Assembly: GCA_902462015.1 (NCBI GenBank)
Contig: CABPZV010000038.1
Span: 1 to 13,454 of the forward strand
Direction: 5' to 3'
Length of the DNA stretch: 13,454 nt
DNA from: an uncultured Eubacteriales bacterium
GTDB taxonomy: Bacteria > Bacillota > Clostridia > Oscillospirales > CAG-272
This document shows, in pieces, positions 1 to 5,482 of the stretch (its first letter is position 1; every line of letters starts with the position of its first letter). The translations under genes were made by a program, and so were the position numbers. The notes beneath the pieces were generated by a model, which did not search any database, was not told where the DNA came from, and worked only from the letters and a program-made list of their open reading frames with translations.

Positions 1-792
1 ATTCCCTTCATAGATCGCGTCTGCCTCTGATTTTAAAATTTCGCCTCGCTCTTCCTGCCCGAAGTATACAAATGAGGGAGCACATTTCGAACAGACAAAA
101 GCAAAGTTTCCATCCTTCTCGAGATAATTGCAGCTTAGAATTTCCCACGCGTCATCGAGCAGTCGGTATATCATCCCTGTATTGTATTCAGCTTTATCGT
201 AAAGATGTGCTAAATTGATAAGACTAACAGCAATTTCAGCGTCATGCTCTCCGTCAGCACGCAGAATTTTAACAGCCTTTCTATAACTGTTTTCCGCTTC
301 GCTAAATAGAGCGAGATCTTCAAATGCAAGTGCCATATTATTATACAGTGCGGCAAAATTATAGTCGTCTTCGGCAAGCCTTTCAGAATAAATATCAAAA
401 GCTTTTTCATAGTAAAGCAAAGCCTTTCCAGACTGCCCAAAAGCCTTTAGCGTAGTTGCAATATTGACATATACTGTTCCTATCGCAGAAGTTTTCTCAA
501 TATTACCATCTTCGATAATACAAATAGCCTCCTGAATTGCAGACATACCTCTGGACGTATCTCCCGTCCTGCGAAAAAATCCTATCTCTTCATTCAGTAT
601 ATCAAGAAGCTCCTCAGGAACCCCTCCAAGACGGGCTTCTTCATCCCAGAAAAGTAAAAATTTTTCTGCCCCTGCAAGATCGTTTCTCGAAAAATATTCG
701 TCAAGCTTTTTCAATACGCGTTTTATCGGCATTCGGTTTGAATGTTCGTCCATCTTTCCGTGACAGCTTTCACAATATTCATCAGTATACAT
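1..792 (-). CDS. TPR-repeat protein with paired CxxC motifs (3' end outside window)
   Basis: Open from an ATG at 792 to the left edge, giving 264 codons without a stop; the C-terminus lies outside the window. Residues about 103-220 form at least three tetratricopeptide-like helix pairs. The clearest are at about 103-136 (with YVNIATTLKAFGQSGKALLYYEKA-type spacing) and 145-178 (LYNNMALAFEDLALFSEAENSY pattern); a weaker one is near 185-220. A CESCH motif lies at residues 7-11 and a CSKC motif at 234-237, so the four cysteines could form a zinc site, which is inference. No signal peptide or membrane segment is visible, so a cytoplasmic scaffold or binding protein is likely. An AAAGG ribosome site lies about 7 nt before the ATG, inside the 11-bp gap after mscL, so the two are probably cotranscribed. 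The specific function is not recognised. Confidence 0.8.
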   Translation of the reverse strand, partial: MYTDEYCESCHGKMDEHSNRMPIKRVLKKLDEYFSRNDLAGAEKFLLFWDEEARLGGVPEELLDILNEEIGFFRRTGDTSRGMSAIQEAICIIEDGNIEKTSAIGTVYVNIATTLKAFGQSGKALLYYEKAFDIYSERLAEDDYNFAALYNNMALAFEDLALFSEAENSYRKAVKILRADGEHDAEIAVSLINLAHLYDKAEYNTGMIYRLLDDAWEILSCNYLEKDGNFAFVCSKCAPSFVYFGQEERGEILKSEADAIYEGN

Positions 793-803
793 AACAAATA
801 CCT

Positions 804-1298
804 TTAATTTTTCTCCTCGGCCTGGTTCTTAATCAAGTCACGGATTTCCGAAAGAAGCAAAACTTCCTCTGACGGTTTCGGAGCCTCAGCTTCCTCTTTT
901 TCTGCTTCGTCCTTCTGCTTCTCCTTTTCTTCCTGAAGGAGTTTGGCTTTTGCAGCTTCAAACTTATTTCGCAAATTCATAGCAATACGAAGAAATAAAA
1001 ATATCGATAAAGCAATTATCAGAAAATCTATTACACTTTGAATAAAATTCCCGTATGTAAGAGCAACTTCTGCTTTTACAGCATTACCTTCCGAGTCAAA
1101 TACGGCATGCCGCAGCACAAGCTTCAAATCTGTAAGGTTAACGCTGCCGGTCAAAAGACTTATAAGCGGAGTAATTACGTCAGCAACAAAAGAAGACACA
1201 ATCTTTCCGAATGCAGAACCAATTACAACTCCGACAGCCATGTCGATTATATTGCCTTTTGAAGCAAATTTTTTGAAGTCTTCCCAGAACTTTTTCAT
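804..1298 (-). CDS. mscL: Large-conductance mechanosensitive channel MscL
   Basis: Encodes a 164-residue homologue of MscL, the pentameric inner-membrane channel that opens under membrane tension to release solutes in hypo-osmotic shock. The N-terminal amphipathic helix and first membrane helix are strongly family-like (FASKGNIIDMAVGVVIGSAF, residues 11-30, then GKIVSSFVADVITP). A periplasmic loop follows at about 50-80, then a second membrane helix at about 85-108 and the conserved C-terminal helix EEVLLLSEIRDLI. Between helix 2 and that C-terminal helix is a highly charged K/E-rich linker (about 112-145), longer than in E. coli MscL. The ATG at 1298 was chosen because MKKFWEDF matches the family N-terminus; ATGs at 1310 and 1319 in the same frame would add 4 or 7 atypical residues. 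It lies 90 bp after mnmA and 11 bp before the TPR gene, with no convincing promoter of its own, so it is likely in one operon with them. Confidence 0.96.
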   Translation of the reverse strand: MKKFWEDFKKFASKGNIIDMAVGVVIGSAFGKIVSSFVADVITPLISLLTGSVNLTDLKLVLRHAVFDSEGNAVKAEVALTYGNFIQSVIDFLIIALSIFLFLRIAMNLRNKFEAAKAKLLQEEKEKQKDEAEKEEAEAPKPSEEVLLLSEIRDLIKNQAEEKN

Positions 1299-1388
1299 AA
1301 TAAATACCATCCCTTTCAAATATGGCTGTAAGCCAGAAAAGCAGCGGCAGAAACGGATTATCCGTAACCGAAAAAAGCAAATGTGTAT

Positions 1389-2486
1389 TTAATTTCGCGA
1401 AACAATCGTTCCGCCGCCTACCACCACATCTCCGTCATAAAGAACAACAGCCTGGCCGCGGGTAACTGCACGCTGCGGCTCATCGAAAACAACATGAATT
1501 CGGTTTGTTCCTGTTTGTGTAACGATTGCGCTCTGCTCTGCATGACGATACCTGACCTTTGCACGAACTCTCATCGGATTACTGATTTTTTCAACCGAAA
1601 TAAGATTAACATTATCCGCATCAAGCTCTCGGCTGAAGAGTGATTCTCCGCGTCCGAGAATTACTCGGTTTAAAACAGGATCTATGTCGCACACATAAAG
1701 GGGCTCGGAAAGAGAAAGTCCCAGACCGCGTCTCTGTCCTATCGTATAATGAATTATTCCTTTATGCCTGCCAATAACTTCGCCATCCGTTGTAACAAAA
1801 TCCCCTTCAGGATATTTTTTCCCGGTATACTTTTCAATAAACGCTGTATACTTTCCGTCCGGTACAAAACAGATATCCTGGCTTTCACTTTTTTGGGCAT
1901 TGCAAAGATTGTTAATCTCTGCTAAATGCCTCACTTCCGTCTTAGAAAGTCCGCCAAGAGGAAATAAAACATGGGAAAGCCGCTCCTGTGTCAGAGAATA
2001 TAATACATAAGTCTGATCCTTTTCAAGCGTAACAGCTTTTTTCAGCAAATACCTTTTTTTCTCGCAGTCATATTCAATCCTTGCATAATGTCCAGTTGCA
2101 ATATAATCACATCCATATTCTCCGGCGCTTTCAAACAAACTCCCGAATTTCAGTTCTCGGTTGCAGTCAACACATGGATTCGGAGTGATACCATTTTCAT
2201 ATGCCCATACAAACCTATCAATAACGCATGAGGAAAACCGATTATGTAAATCCAGTAATATATGCTTCATTCCAAGGAGCTCTGACACCCGTTTTGCATC
2301 CATAATGTCTTTAGACACATTTTCCTTATCTGCATCTTTACGACATATATTCATTGTTACTCCCAAACATTCGAAGCCTTTATTGCGAAGAATAAGAGCC
2401 GCAACGCTTGAATCCACTCCGCCGCTCATTGCAACGAGCACATTTTTTTCTGAGCTTTTATTACACATAATATCATCTATCATCAT
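1389..2486 (-). CDS. mnmA: tRNA-specific 2-thiouridylase MnmA
   Basis: MnmA uses ATP to adenylate U34 of Lys, Glu and Gln tRNAs and inserts sulfur, giving the s2U part of the modified wobble uridine. Counting from the ATG at 2495, the PP-loop SGGVDSS is at residues 24-30. The catalytic cysteine region NPCVDCNRELKFG is at 106-118; by comparison with E. coli C102 the catalytic residue is the cysteine before Asn, C111. The second, persulfide cysteine is C209 in SQDICF. The tRNA-binding and C-terminal beta-barrel parts are intact to GGTIVS at the end. The start is uncertain. The ATG at 2486 has GATAGG about 11 nt upstream; the ATG at 2495 lies only 2 nt from that site; the ATG at 2468 (MCNKSSEKN) gives the most family-like length. 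A sigma-A-like promoter lies at 2575-2603. No cysteine desulfurase gene is adjacent. Confidence 0.96.
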   Translation of the reverse strand: MMIDDIMCNKSSEKNVLVAMSGGVDSSVAALILRNKGFECLGVTMNICRKDADKENVSKDIMDAKRVSELLGMKHILLDLHNRFSSCVIDRFVWAYENGITPNPCVDCNRELKFGSLFESAGEYGCDYIATGHYARIEYDCEKKRYLLKKAVTLEKDQTYVLYSLTQERLSHVLFPLGGLSKTEVRHLAEINNLCNAQKSESQDICFVPDGKYTAFIEKYTGKKYPEGDFVTTDGEVIGRHKGIIHYTIGQRRGLGLSLSEPLYVCDIDPVLNRVILGRGESLFSRELDADNVNLISVEKISNPMRVRAKVRYRHAEQSAIVTQTGTNRIHVVFDEPQRAVTRGQAVVLYDGDVVVGGGTIVSRN

Positions 2487-2574
2487 TAAAACCATAACCT
2501 ATCAACATACTCAAAGCGAAAAACAGCATATTCCACAAGATATCCTTTTATAAAACAAAGCCCGTATATTTTTT

Positions 2575-2603
2575 ATTTTATCATAAACAAGCAAAAAAAT
2601 CAA
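2575..2603 (-). promoter_or_regulatory. Predicted sigma-A promoter of mnmA
   Basis: On the minus strand TTGATT (2603-2598) is followed after 17 bp by TAAAAT (2580-2575), which fits the vegetative promoter pattern (4/6 and 5/6). It would start transcription near 2568, about 80 nt before the mnmA start, and probably drives mnmA, mscL and the TPR gene. The prediction rests on motif match and spacing only. Confidence 0.55.
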
Positions 2604-2660
2604 TACATACTCACGTCAGAGATAAAAAAGCCCTCCCAGTGTTAAATTCTCAAAGCAAAA

Positions 2661-2695
2661 TCCAGAGCAAAAATAAAGATATGTTCTGCTCTGGA
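2661..2695 (-). terminator. Hairpin, probable terminator of the phosphoesterase gene
   Basis: TCCAGAGCA (2661-2669) pairs perfectly with TGCTCTGGA (2687-2695), a 9-bp stem with a 17-nt loop, about 35 bp past the stop of the 2730-3500 gene. On the minus strand the stem is followed by TTTTGCTTT, a broken T-run. It sits between that gene and the mnmA promoter, where a terminator is expected. The long loop and interrupted T-run make it only moderately strong. Confidence 0.5.
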
Positions 2696-2729
2696 AATTC
2701 AAAAAAAGTTTCTATTGCATTATCCTATA

Positions 2730-3500
2730 TCAGCTGTAAAGCGTCAATATAACTATTTCACGCGGATTACATACGCGCGGAATAAATGAATGGTTAGCAA
2801 GTCCGCAGCCAACGACGAGACGATTTTCATACACTCCGGATGTGTATTTAGGGAAAAGTCCCTGTCCCGGTGCAAATACTCCCCGTCCAAAAAGTCTGAT
2901 CTGCCCGCCGTGTGCGTGTCCACTGCATATTATATCAATATCAAGCTTTCTTATAAATTTGTCATAATACTCCGGGTTATGGCAGAGAAGAATTTTAAAA
3001 CCATCAACAGAAGCAAAAGCCTTTAAACTTTTACCGTCAACACTTAAAAGCCCCGACGAAATATTACCCGCCTTTGATTTTCTTTCTATGCACTGTGCCG
3101 ACGGAAGTCCGCCGACAAAGATACGTGCGTCCCCGATCCGAATCTCCTCATACGTATTATCTACAACGTGAACACCGGCATCAAGCAGTTTTTTTCTTTC
3201 AAATTCCGGAAGAACTTTCTCATGGTTTCCGCAGGAAAAAAATACCGGAGCAATTTTAGCCGCTTCTGCGAGAAAATCGATTCCAAGACTGTGCCCTTTA
3301 TGCTTATGCTCAATAATATCCCCGGGTGCAGCTATCAAGTCAGGTTTACAAAATTTAGTAAGCCTGATTACATCGTCATACGGTCTCCCGTGCATATCGC
3401 TCAGTATTGCAATTTTCACTGGGCGATGTTTATCGCCGCAGTACAGCCGTTCTTTACTTACTTTAATTTTATATTTTGTTATTTTTATTTTACCAGGCAC
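2730..3500 (-). CDS. Calcineurin-like metallophosphoesterase (YaeI/YkuE-like)
   Basis: A 256-residue single-domain protein with the metallophosphoesterase signature in order: D35-x-H37 (SDMHG), GD at 60-61, GNHE at 91-94, a histidine at 174 (LCHNPE), and GHAHGGQ at 194-200. These are the ligands for a two-metal phosphoester-hydrolysing site. The closing GHAHGGQ and following glycine-rich block (GRGVFAPGQGLFPKY) resemble the YaeI/YkuE branch, whose members are often membrane-lipid or pyrophosphate hydrolases; the substrate here cannot be read. One oddity is that the usual GDxxD is GDIIE, with Glu64 for Asp. No signal peptide or membrane anchor is visible, unlike some relatives. The start is GTG at 3500, supported by an AAAGGA site about 12 nt upstream and by the conserved N-terminal strand. 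It is a single-gene unit with its own promoter and a probable terminator, divergent from spoVAD. Confidence 0.9.
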   Translation of the reverse strand: MPGKIKITKYKIKVSKERLYCGDKHRPVKIAILSDMHGRPYDDVIRLTKFCKPDLIAAPGDIIEHKHKGHSLGIDFLAEAAKIAPVFFSCGNHEKVLPEFERKKLLDAGVHVVDNTYEEIRIGDARIFVGGLPSAQCIERKSKAGNISSGLLSVDGKSLKAFASVDGFKILLCHNPEYYDKFIRKLDIDIICSGHAHGGQIRLFGRGVFAPGQGLFPKYTSGVYENRLVVGCGLANHSFIPRVCNPREIVILTLYS

Positions 3501-3571
3501 GTTATTACGCTTTCCTTTCTCTTATTTTAAAGTAAAATCCAAAAACTCAGCTAAAAAGCTTTCTGGTATTT

Positions 3572-3600
3572 ATTTTACCATGAGAGCTTTAATATATCAA
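3572..3600 (-). promoter_or_regulatory. Predicted sigma-A promoter of the phosphoesterase gene
   Basis: On the minus strand TTGATA (3600-3595) and TAAAAT (3577-3572) are separated by exactly 17 bp, a 5/6 match at each box. It would give a leader of about 65 nt to the GTG start at 3500. No other promoter of similar quality was seen for this gene. Confidence 0.6.
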
Positions 3601-3698
3601 GTCAATTTAATTCATATTAAAAACCCTCATTCGTCTTTTCGTCGCGAATTTATACCATTGCCTAAAAAGCATACGGTTTCCGGCCGCCTTAGAAGCCA

Positions 3699-3735
3699 CC
3701 GCCTTAAAGGCGGGGACATCTCGCCTAAGTTATAT
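3699..3735 (+). repeat. Interspersed hairpin repeat, copy A
   Basis: A perfect small palindrome CCGCCTTAAAGGCGG (3699-3713) is followed by GGACATC, then TCGCCTAAGTTATAT. The same order of words recurs at 9995-10030 (CCGCCTTA, GCGGGACATC, TTGCC, TAAGTTATAT). CCGCCTTA also occurs once more just upstream, at about 3684-3691. GCCTAA occurs at 3660-3665 and again at 3724-3729, a possible flanking direct repeat. A hairpin followed by GGGAC resembles the right-end style of IS200/IS605-type elements, but that identity is only a guess. Confidence 0.6.
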
Positions 3736-3851
3736 TTTTATCCATTTTTTCTTATATATAACAAAAATTTTAATTTGGCAGGATATTTTTATAATTCAAC
3801 CATAACATATATAATTATACTCGGACTGACTTTTCTGAATAAATTCTCCGT

Positions 3852-3879
3852 TTCTGTCAAAAATATCCGATAGACAGAA
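3852..3879. promoter_or_regulatory. Inverted repeat upstream of spoVAD
   Basis: TTCTGTC (3852-3858) and its exact reverse complement GACAGAA (3873-3879) are separated by 14 bp, ending 45 bp before the spoVAD start. The spacing could suit a dimeric regulator or an mRNA hairpin. No regulator can be named from the sequence; in Bacillus, spoVA expression is sigma-G dependent and modulated by SpoVT, which is only a background analogy. Confidence 0.3.
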
Positions 3880-3924
3880 CTAACATAACTGTTTTCACAA
3901 GACATGAAAGGAATGATCTAACTA

Positions 3925-4920
3925 ATGCAGAAGGGATATATAGAATTACAAAAACCGCCGGTTATAGTATCAGCTGCGTCGGTTGTCGGAAAGCATGAGT
4001 ATGAGGGACCTCTCGGAGAATTCTTTGATTTGCATGACCCCGATGGAAATTTCGGACAGAAAACTTGGGAGCAGGCCGAAGCAGAAATGCAGCGCCAGGC
4101 TATTAATATAGCCTTGTCAAAGGCAAAAACTGATGCAAAAAACATAGACGCACTTTTCGCAGGAGATTTAATCAATCAATGCATATGTTCAGCACAAGGT
4201 ACTCTGTCATACGATATACCATTTTTCGGACTGTACGGAGCATGCTCTACAATTGCCGAGGGACTTATACTATCATCTCTTCTGATATCAGGCGGAATAT
4301 ACGAAAGTACAATTGCAGCCGCTTCATCTCACAACAGTACTGCTGAACGTCAATATCGGTTTCCGCTCGAATATGGTGGGCAAAGAACACCAACTGCTCA
4401 ATGGACTGTAACAGGTGCGGGAGCATATGTTCTTATGTCGGATGGAAACGGACCGCATATTGCCGGAGTTATGCCGGGAAGATCGGTTGAACGTGGAATC
4501 GACGATGCTAATAATATGGGTGCGGCAATGGCTCCGGCAGTAATAGATACCCTGACTCGGTATTTTACCCAAACCGGAACATCACCCTCAGACTACGATC
4601 TTATTGCAACCGGGGATCTTGGTGTTGAAGGTCACGGTATTGTTTCAGAGCTTATGAAAAACGAAGGATACGATATGGGCGAGAATTACAGTGACTGCGG
4701 AATGCTGATCTACGATATAGAAAAGCAGGACATGCATGCGGGAGCCTCCGGCTGCGGATGCTCTGCAGTTGTTCTTGCAGCCTCTTTACTTGAAAGAATA
4801 AAATGCGGAGAGCTAAGCGACATACTTTTTATAGGAACAGGCGCTCTTATGAATCCAATGAGTGTTCAGCAGGGACAGGCAATTCCCGGAATTGCGCATC
4901 TTGTCAGAATTAAAAAATGA
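3925..4920 (+). CDS. spoVAD: Stage V sporulation protein AD (SpoVAD)
   Basis: A 331-residue thiolase-fold protein, collinear with Bacillus SpoVAD (about 338 residues). SpoVAD is part of the SpoVA complex that moves Ca-dipicolinic acid into the forespore and out at germination, and it binds DPA on the outer face of the spore inner membrane. Recognisable blocks are GPLGEFFD (28-35), FAGDLINQ (78-85), YGACST (104-109), AASSHNSTAERQYRFPLEYG (132-151), TVTGAGAYVL (161-170), MGAAMAP (198-204), TGDLG (229-233) and GASGCGCSAVV (273-283). The pseudo-catalytic Cys107, His136 and His237 occupy thiolase-like positions. The ATG at 3925 has GAAAGGA about 12 nt upstream. It is followed after 84 bp by spoVAE on the same strand. 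The usual partner spoVAC is not adjacent. Expression is expected in the forespore. Confidence 0.97.
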   Translation: MQKGYIELQKPPVIVSAASVVGKHEYEGPLGEFFDLHDPDGNFGQKTWEQAEAEMQRQAINIALSKAKTDAKNIDALFAGDLINQCICSAQGTLSYDIPFFGLYGACSTIAEGLILSSLLISGGIYESTIAAASSHNSTAERQYRFPLEYGGQRTPTAQWTVTGAGAYVLMSDGNGPHIAGVMPGRSVERGIDDANNMGAAMAPAVIDTLTRYFTQTGTSPSDYDLIATGDLGVEGHGIVSELMKNEGYDMGENYSDCGMLIYDIEKQDMHAGASGCGCSAVVLAASLLERIKCGELSDILFIGTGALMNPMSVQQGQAIPGIAHLVRIKK

Positions 4921-5004
4921 CGCACAGCTATTCTAACTATAGCTATATTAGGAACAACGTTAAATAAATTGCAAATCTAAAGAAATTGAAAGGAACATGT
5001 CAAA

Positions 5005-5358
5005 ATGATATATCTATGGGTATTTCTTATCGGAGGAGGTCTCTGCGTAATCGCGCAGCTCCTGATAGATTATACGAAACTTACACCGGCAAGAATTCTT
5101 GTACTTTACGTTTGTCTTGGAGTAGTGCTGACCGCGGCAGGAATTTATGAACCGCTTGTAGACCTTGCAGGATGCGGCGCCACAACTCCTCTCACCGGAT
5201 TCGGCTACAGCCTTGCAAAAGGCGTGCAAAAAGCGGTTGATGAACGCGGACTTATAGGTGCAATAACCGGAGGGCTGACAGGTACAGCCGGAGGAATTAC
5301 AGTTGCAATAGTAAGCGGTCTTATAATCGGTGCATTATTCAAAGAAAAAGAAAAGTAA
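5005..5358 (+). CDS. spoVAE: Stage V sporulation protein AE (SpoVAE)
   Basis: A 117-residue, largely hydrophobic protein matching SpoVAE (the SpoVAEB type, about 116 residues in Bacillus), an integral inner-membrane part of the SpoVA DPA channel. Membrane segments are at about 3-22, 29-47 and 84-111. Between them is the family block DLAGCGATTPLTGFGYSLAK (53-72), followed by an amphipathic VDERGLIGAITGGLTGTAGG stretch (77-96). A GAAAGGA site lies about 10 nt before the ATG. The 84-bp gap after spoVAD holds only a weak 6-bp hairpin (4926-4944) with no T-run, so the two genes are most likely one transcript, ending at the terminator at 5409-5459. Confidence 0.96.
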   Translation: MIYLWVFLIGGGLCVIAQLLIDYTKLTPARILVLYVCLGVVLTAAGIYEPLVDLAGCGATTPLTGFGYSLAKGVQKAVDERGLIGAITGGLTGTAGGITVAIVSGLIIGALFKEKEK

Positions 5359-5386
5359 TTCAATAAGGAACTTGCCTAAGTTATAA
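5358..5386 (+). repeat. Interspersed repeat, short copy C
   Basis: Starting at the last base of the spoVAE stop codon, ATTCAATAAGGAACTTGCC is followed directly by TAAGTTATA. The first part matches 9912-9930 (one difference) and the second part, from CTTGCC, matches 10015-10029. The copy therefore looks like the 9912-10030 element with everything between its two CTTGCC words missing. Confidence 0.6.
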
Positions 5387-5408
5387 AAACAGGTTCTGAT
5401 TCTATATG

Positions 5409-5459
5409 AAAACAGGCCTCCGCTGACAAAATGATCTTGGCAGCGGAGATCTGTTTTTT
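5409..5459 (+). terminator. Strong intrinsic terminator between spoVAE and comEC
   Basis: The stem is AAAACAG (5409-5415) plus CTCCGCTG (5418-5425), pairing with CAGCGGAG (5441-5448) plus CTGTTTT (5451-5457), with a 2x2 internal mismatch and a 15-nt loop. The plus strand ends in CTGTTTTTTATTT, a clear T-run for spoVAE. The flanking A-run lets the reverse strand end in CTGTTTTC, so it may also stop comEC transcription from the other side. Confidence 0.85.
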
Positions 5460-5482
5460 ATTTATCTCAATTTAAAACAATA

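Larger units (their letters stand above)
3501..3924. other. AT-rich divergent intergenic region
   Basis: These 424 bp separate the phosphoesterase gene from spoVAD. I see no credible gene: the open frame at 3580-3873 on the plus strand has no family-like features, no ribosome site and runs through the repeat. The region holds the phosphoesterase promoter (3572-3600), a hairpin repeat copy (3699-3735), a very AT-rich stretch (about 3736-3840) and a dyad (3852-3879) before spoVAD. In other sporulating Clostridia spoVAC is expected immediately upstream of spoVAD, but it is not here. I looked for a forespore sigma-G promoter (GNATR, about 18 bp, CATNNTA) and found no convincing match. Confidence 0.7.

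Noticed and set aside
3790..3795. Perfect TATAAT on the plus strand as a spoVAD promoter
   Set aside because: No acceptable -35 box at 16-18 bp, no extended -10, and the region is so AT-rich that the hexamer is expected by chance.
3580..3873. 97-residue plus-strand open frame in the spoVAD upstream region, considered as a spoVAC remnant
   Set aside because: The translation has no SpoVAC-like helices or motifs, lacks a ribosome site, and runs through the hairpin repeat and the AT-rich stretch.
804..5358. Functional link between MscL and the SpoVA genes as a new spore mechanosensing system
   Set aside because: They are on opposite strands in separate transcription units with two other genes between; proximity alone does not support a link.
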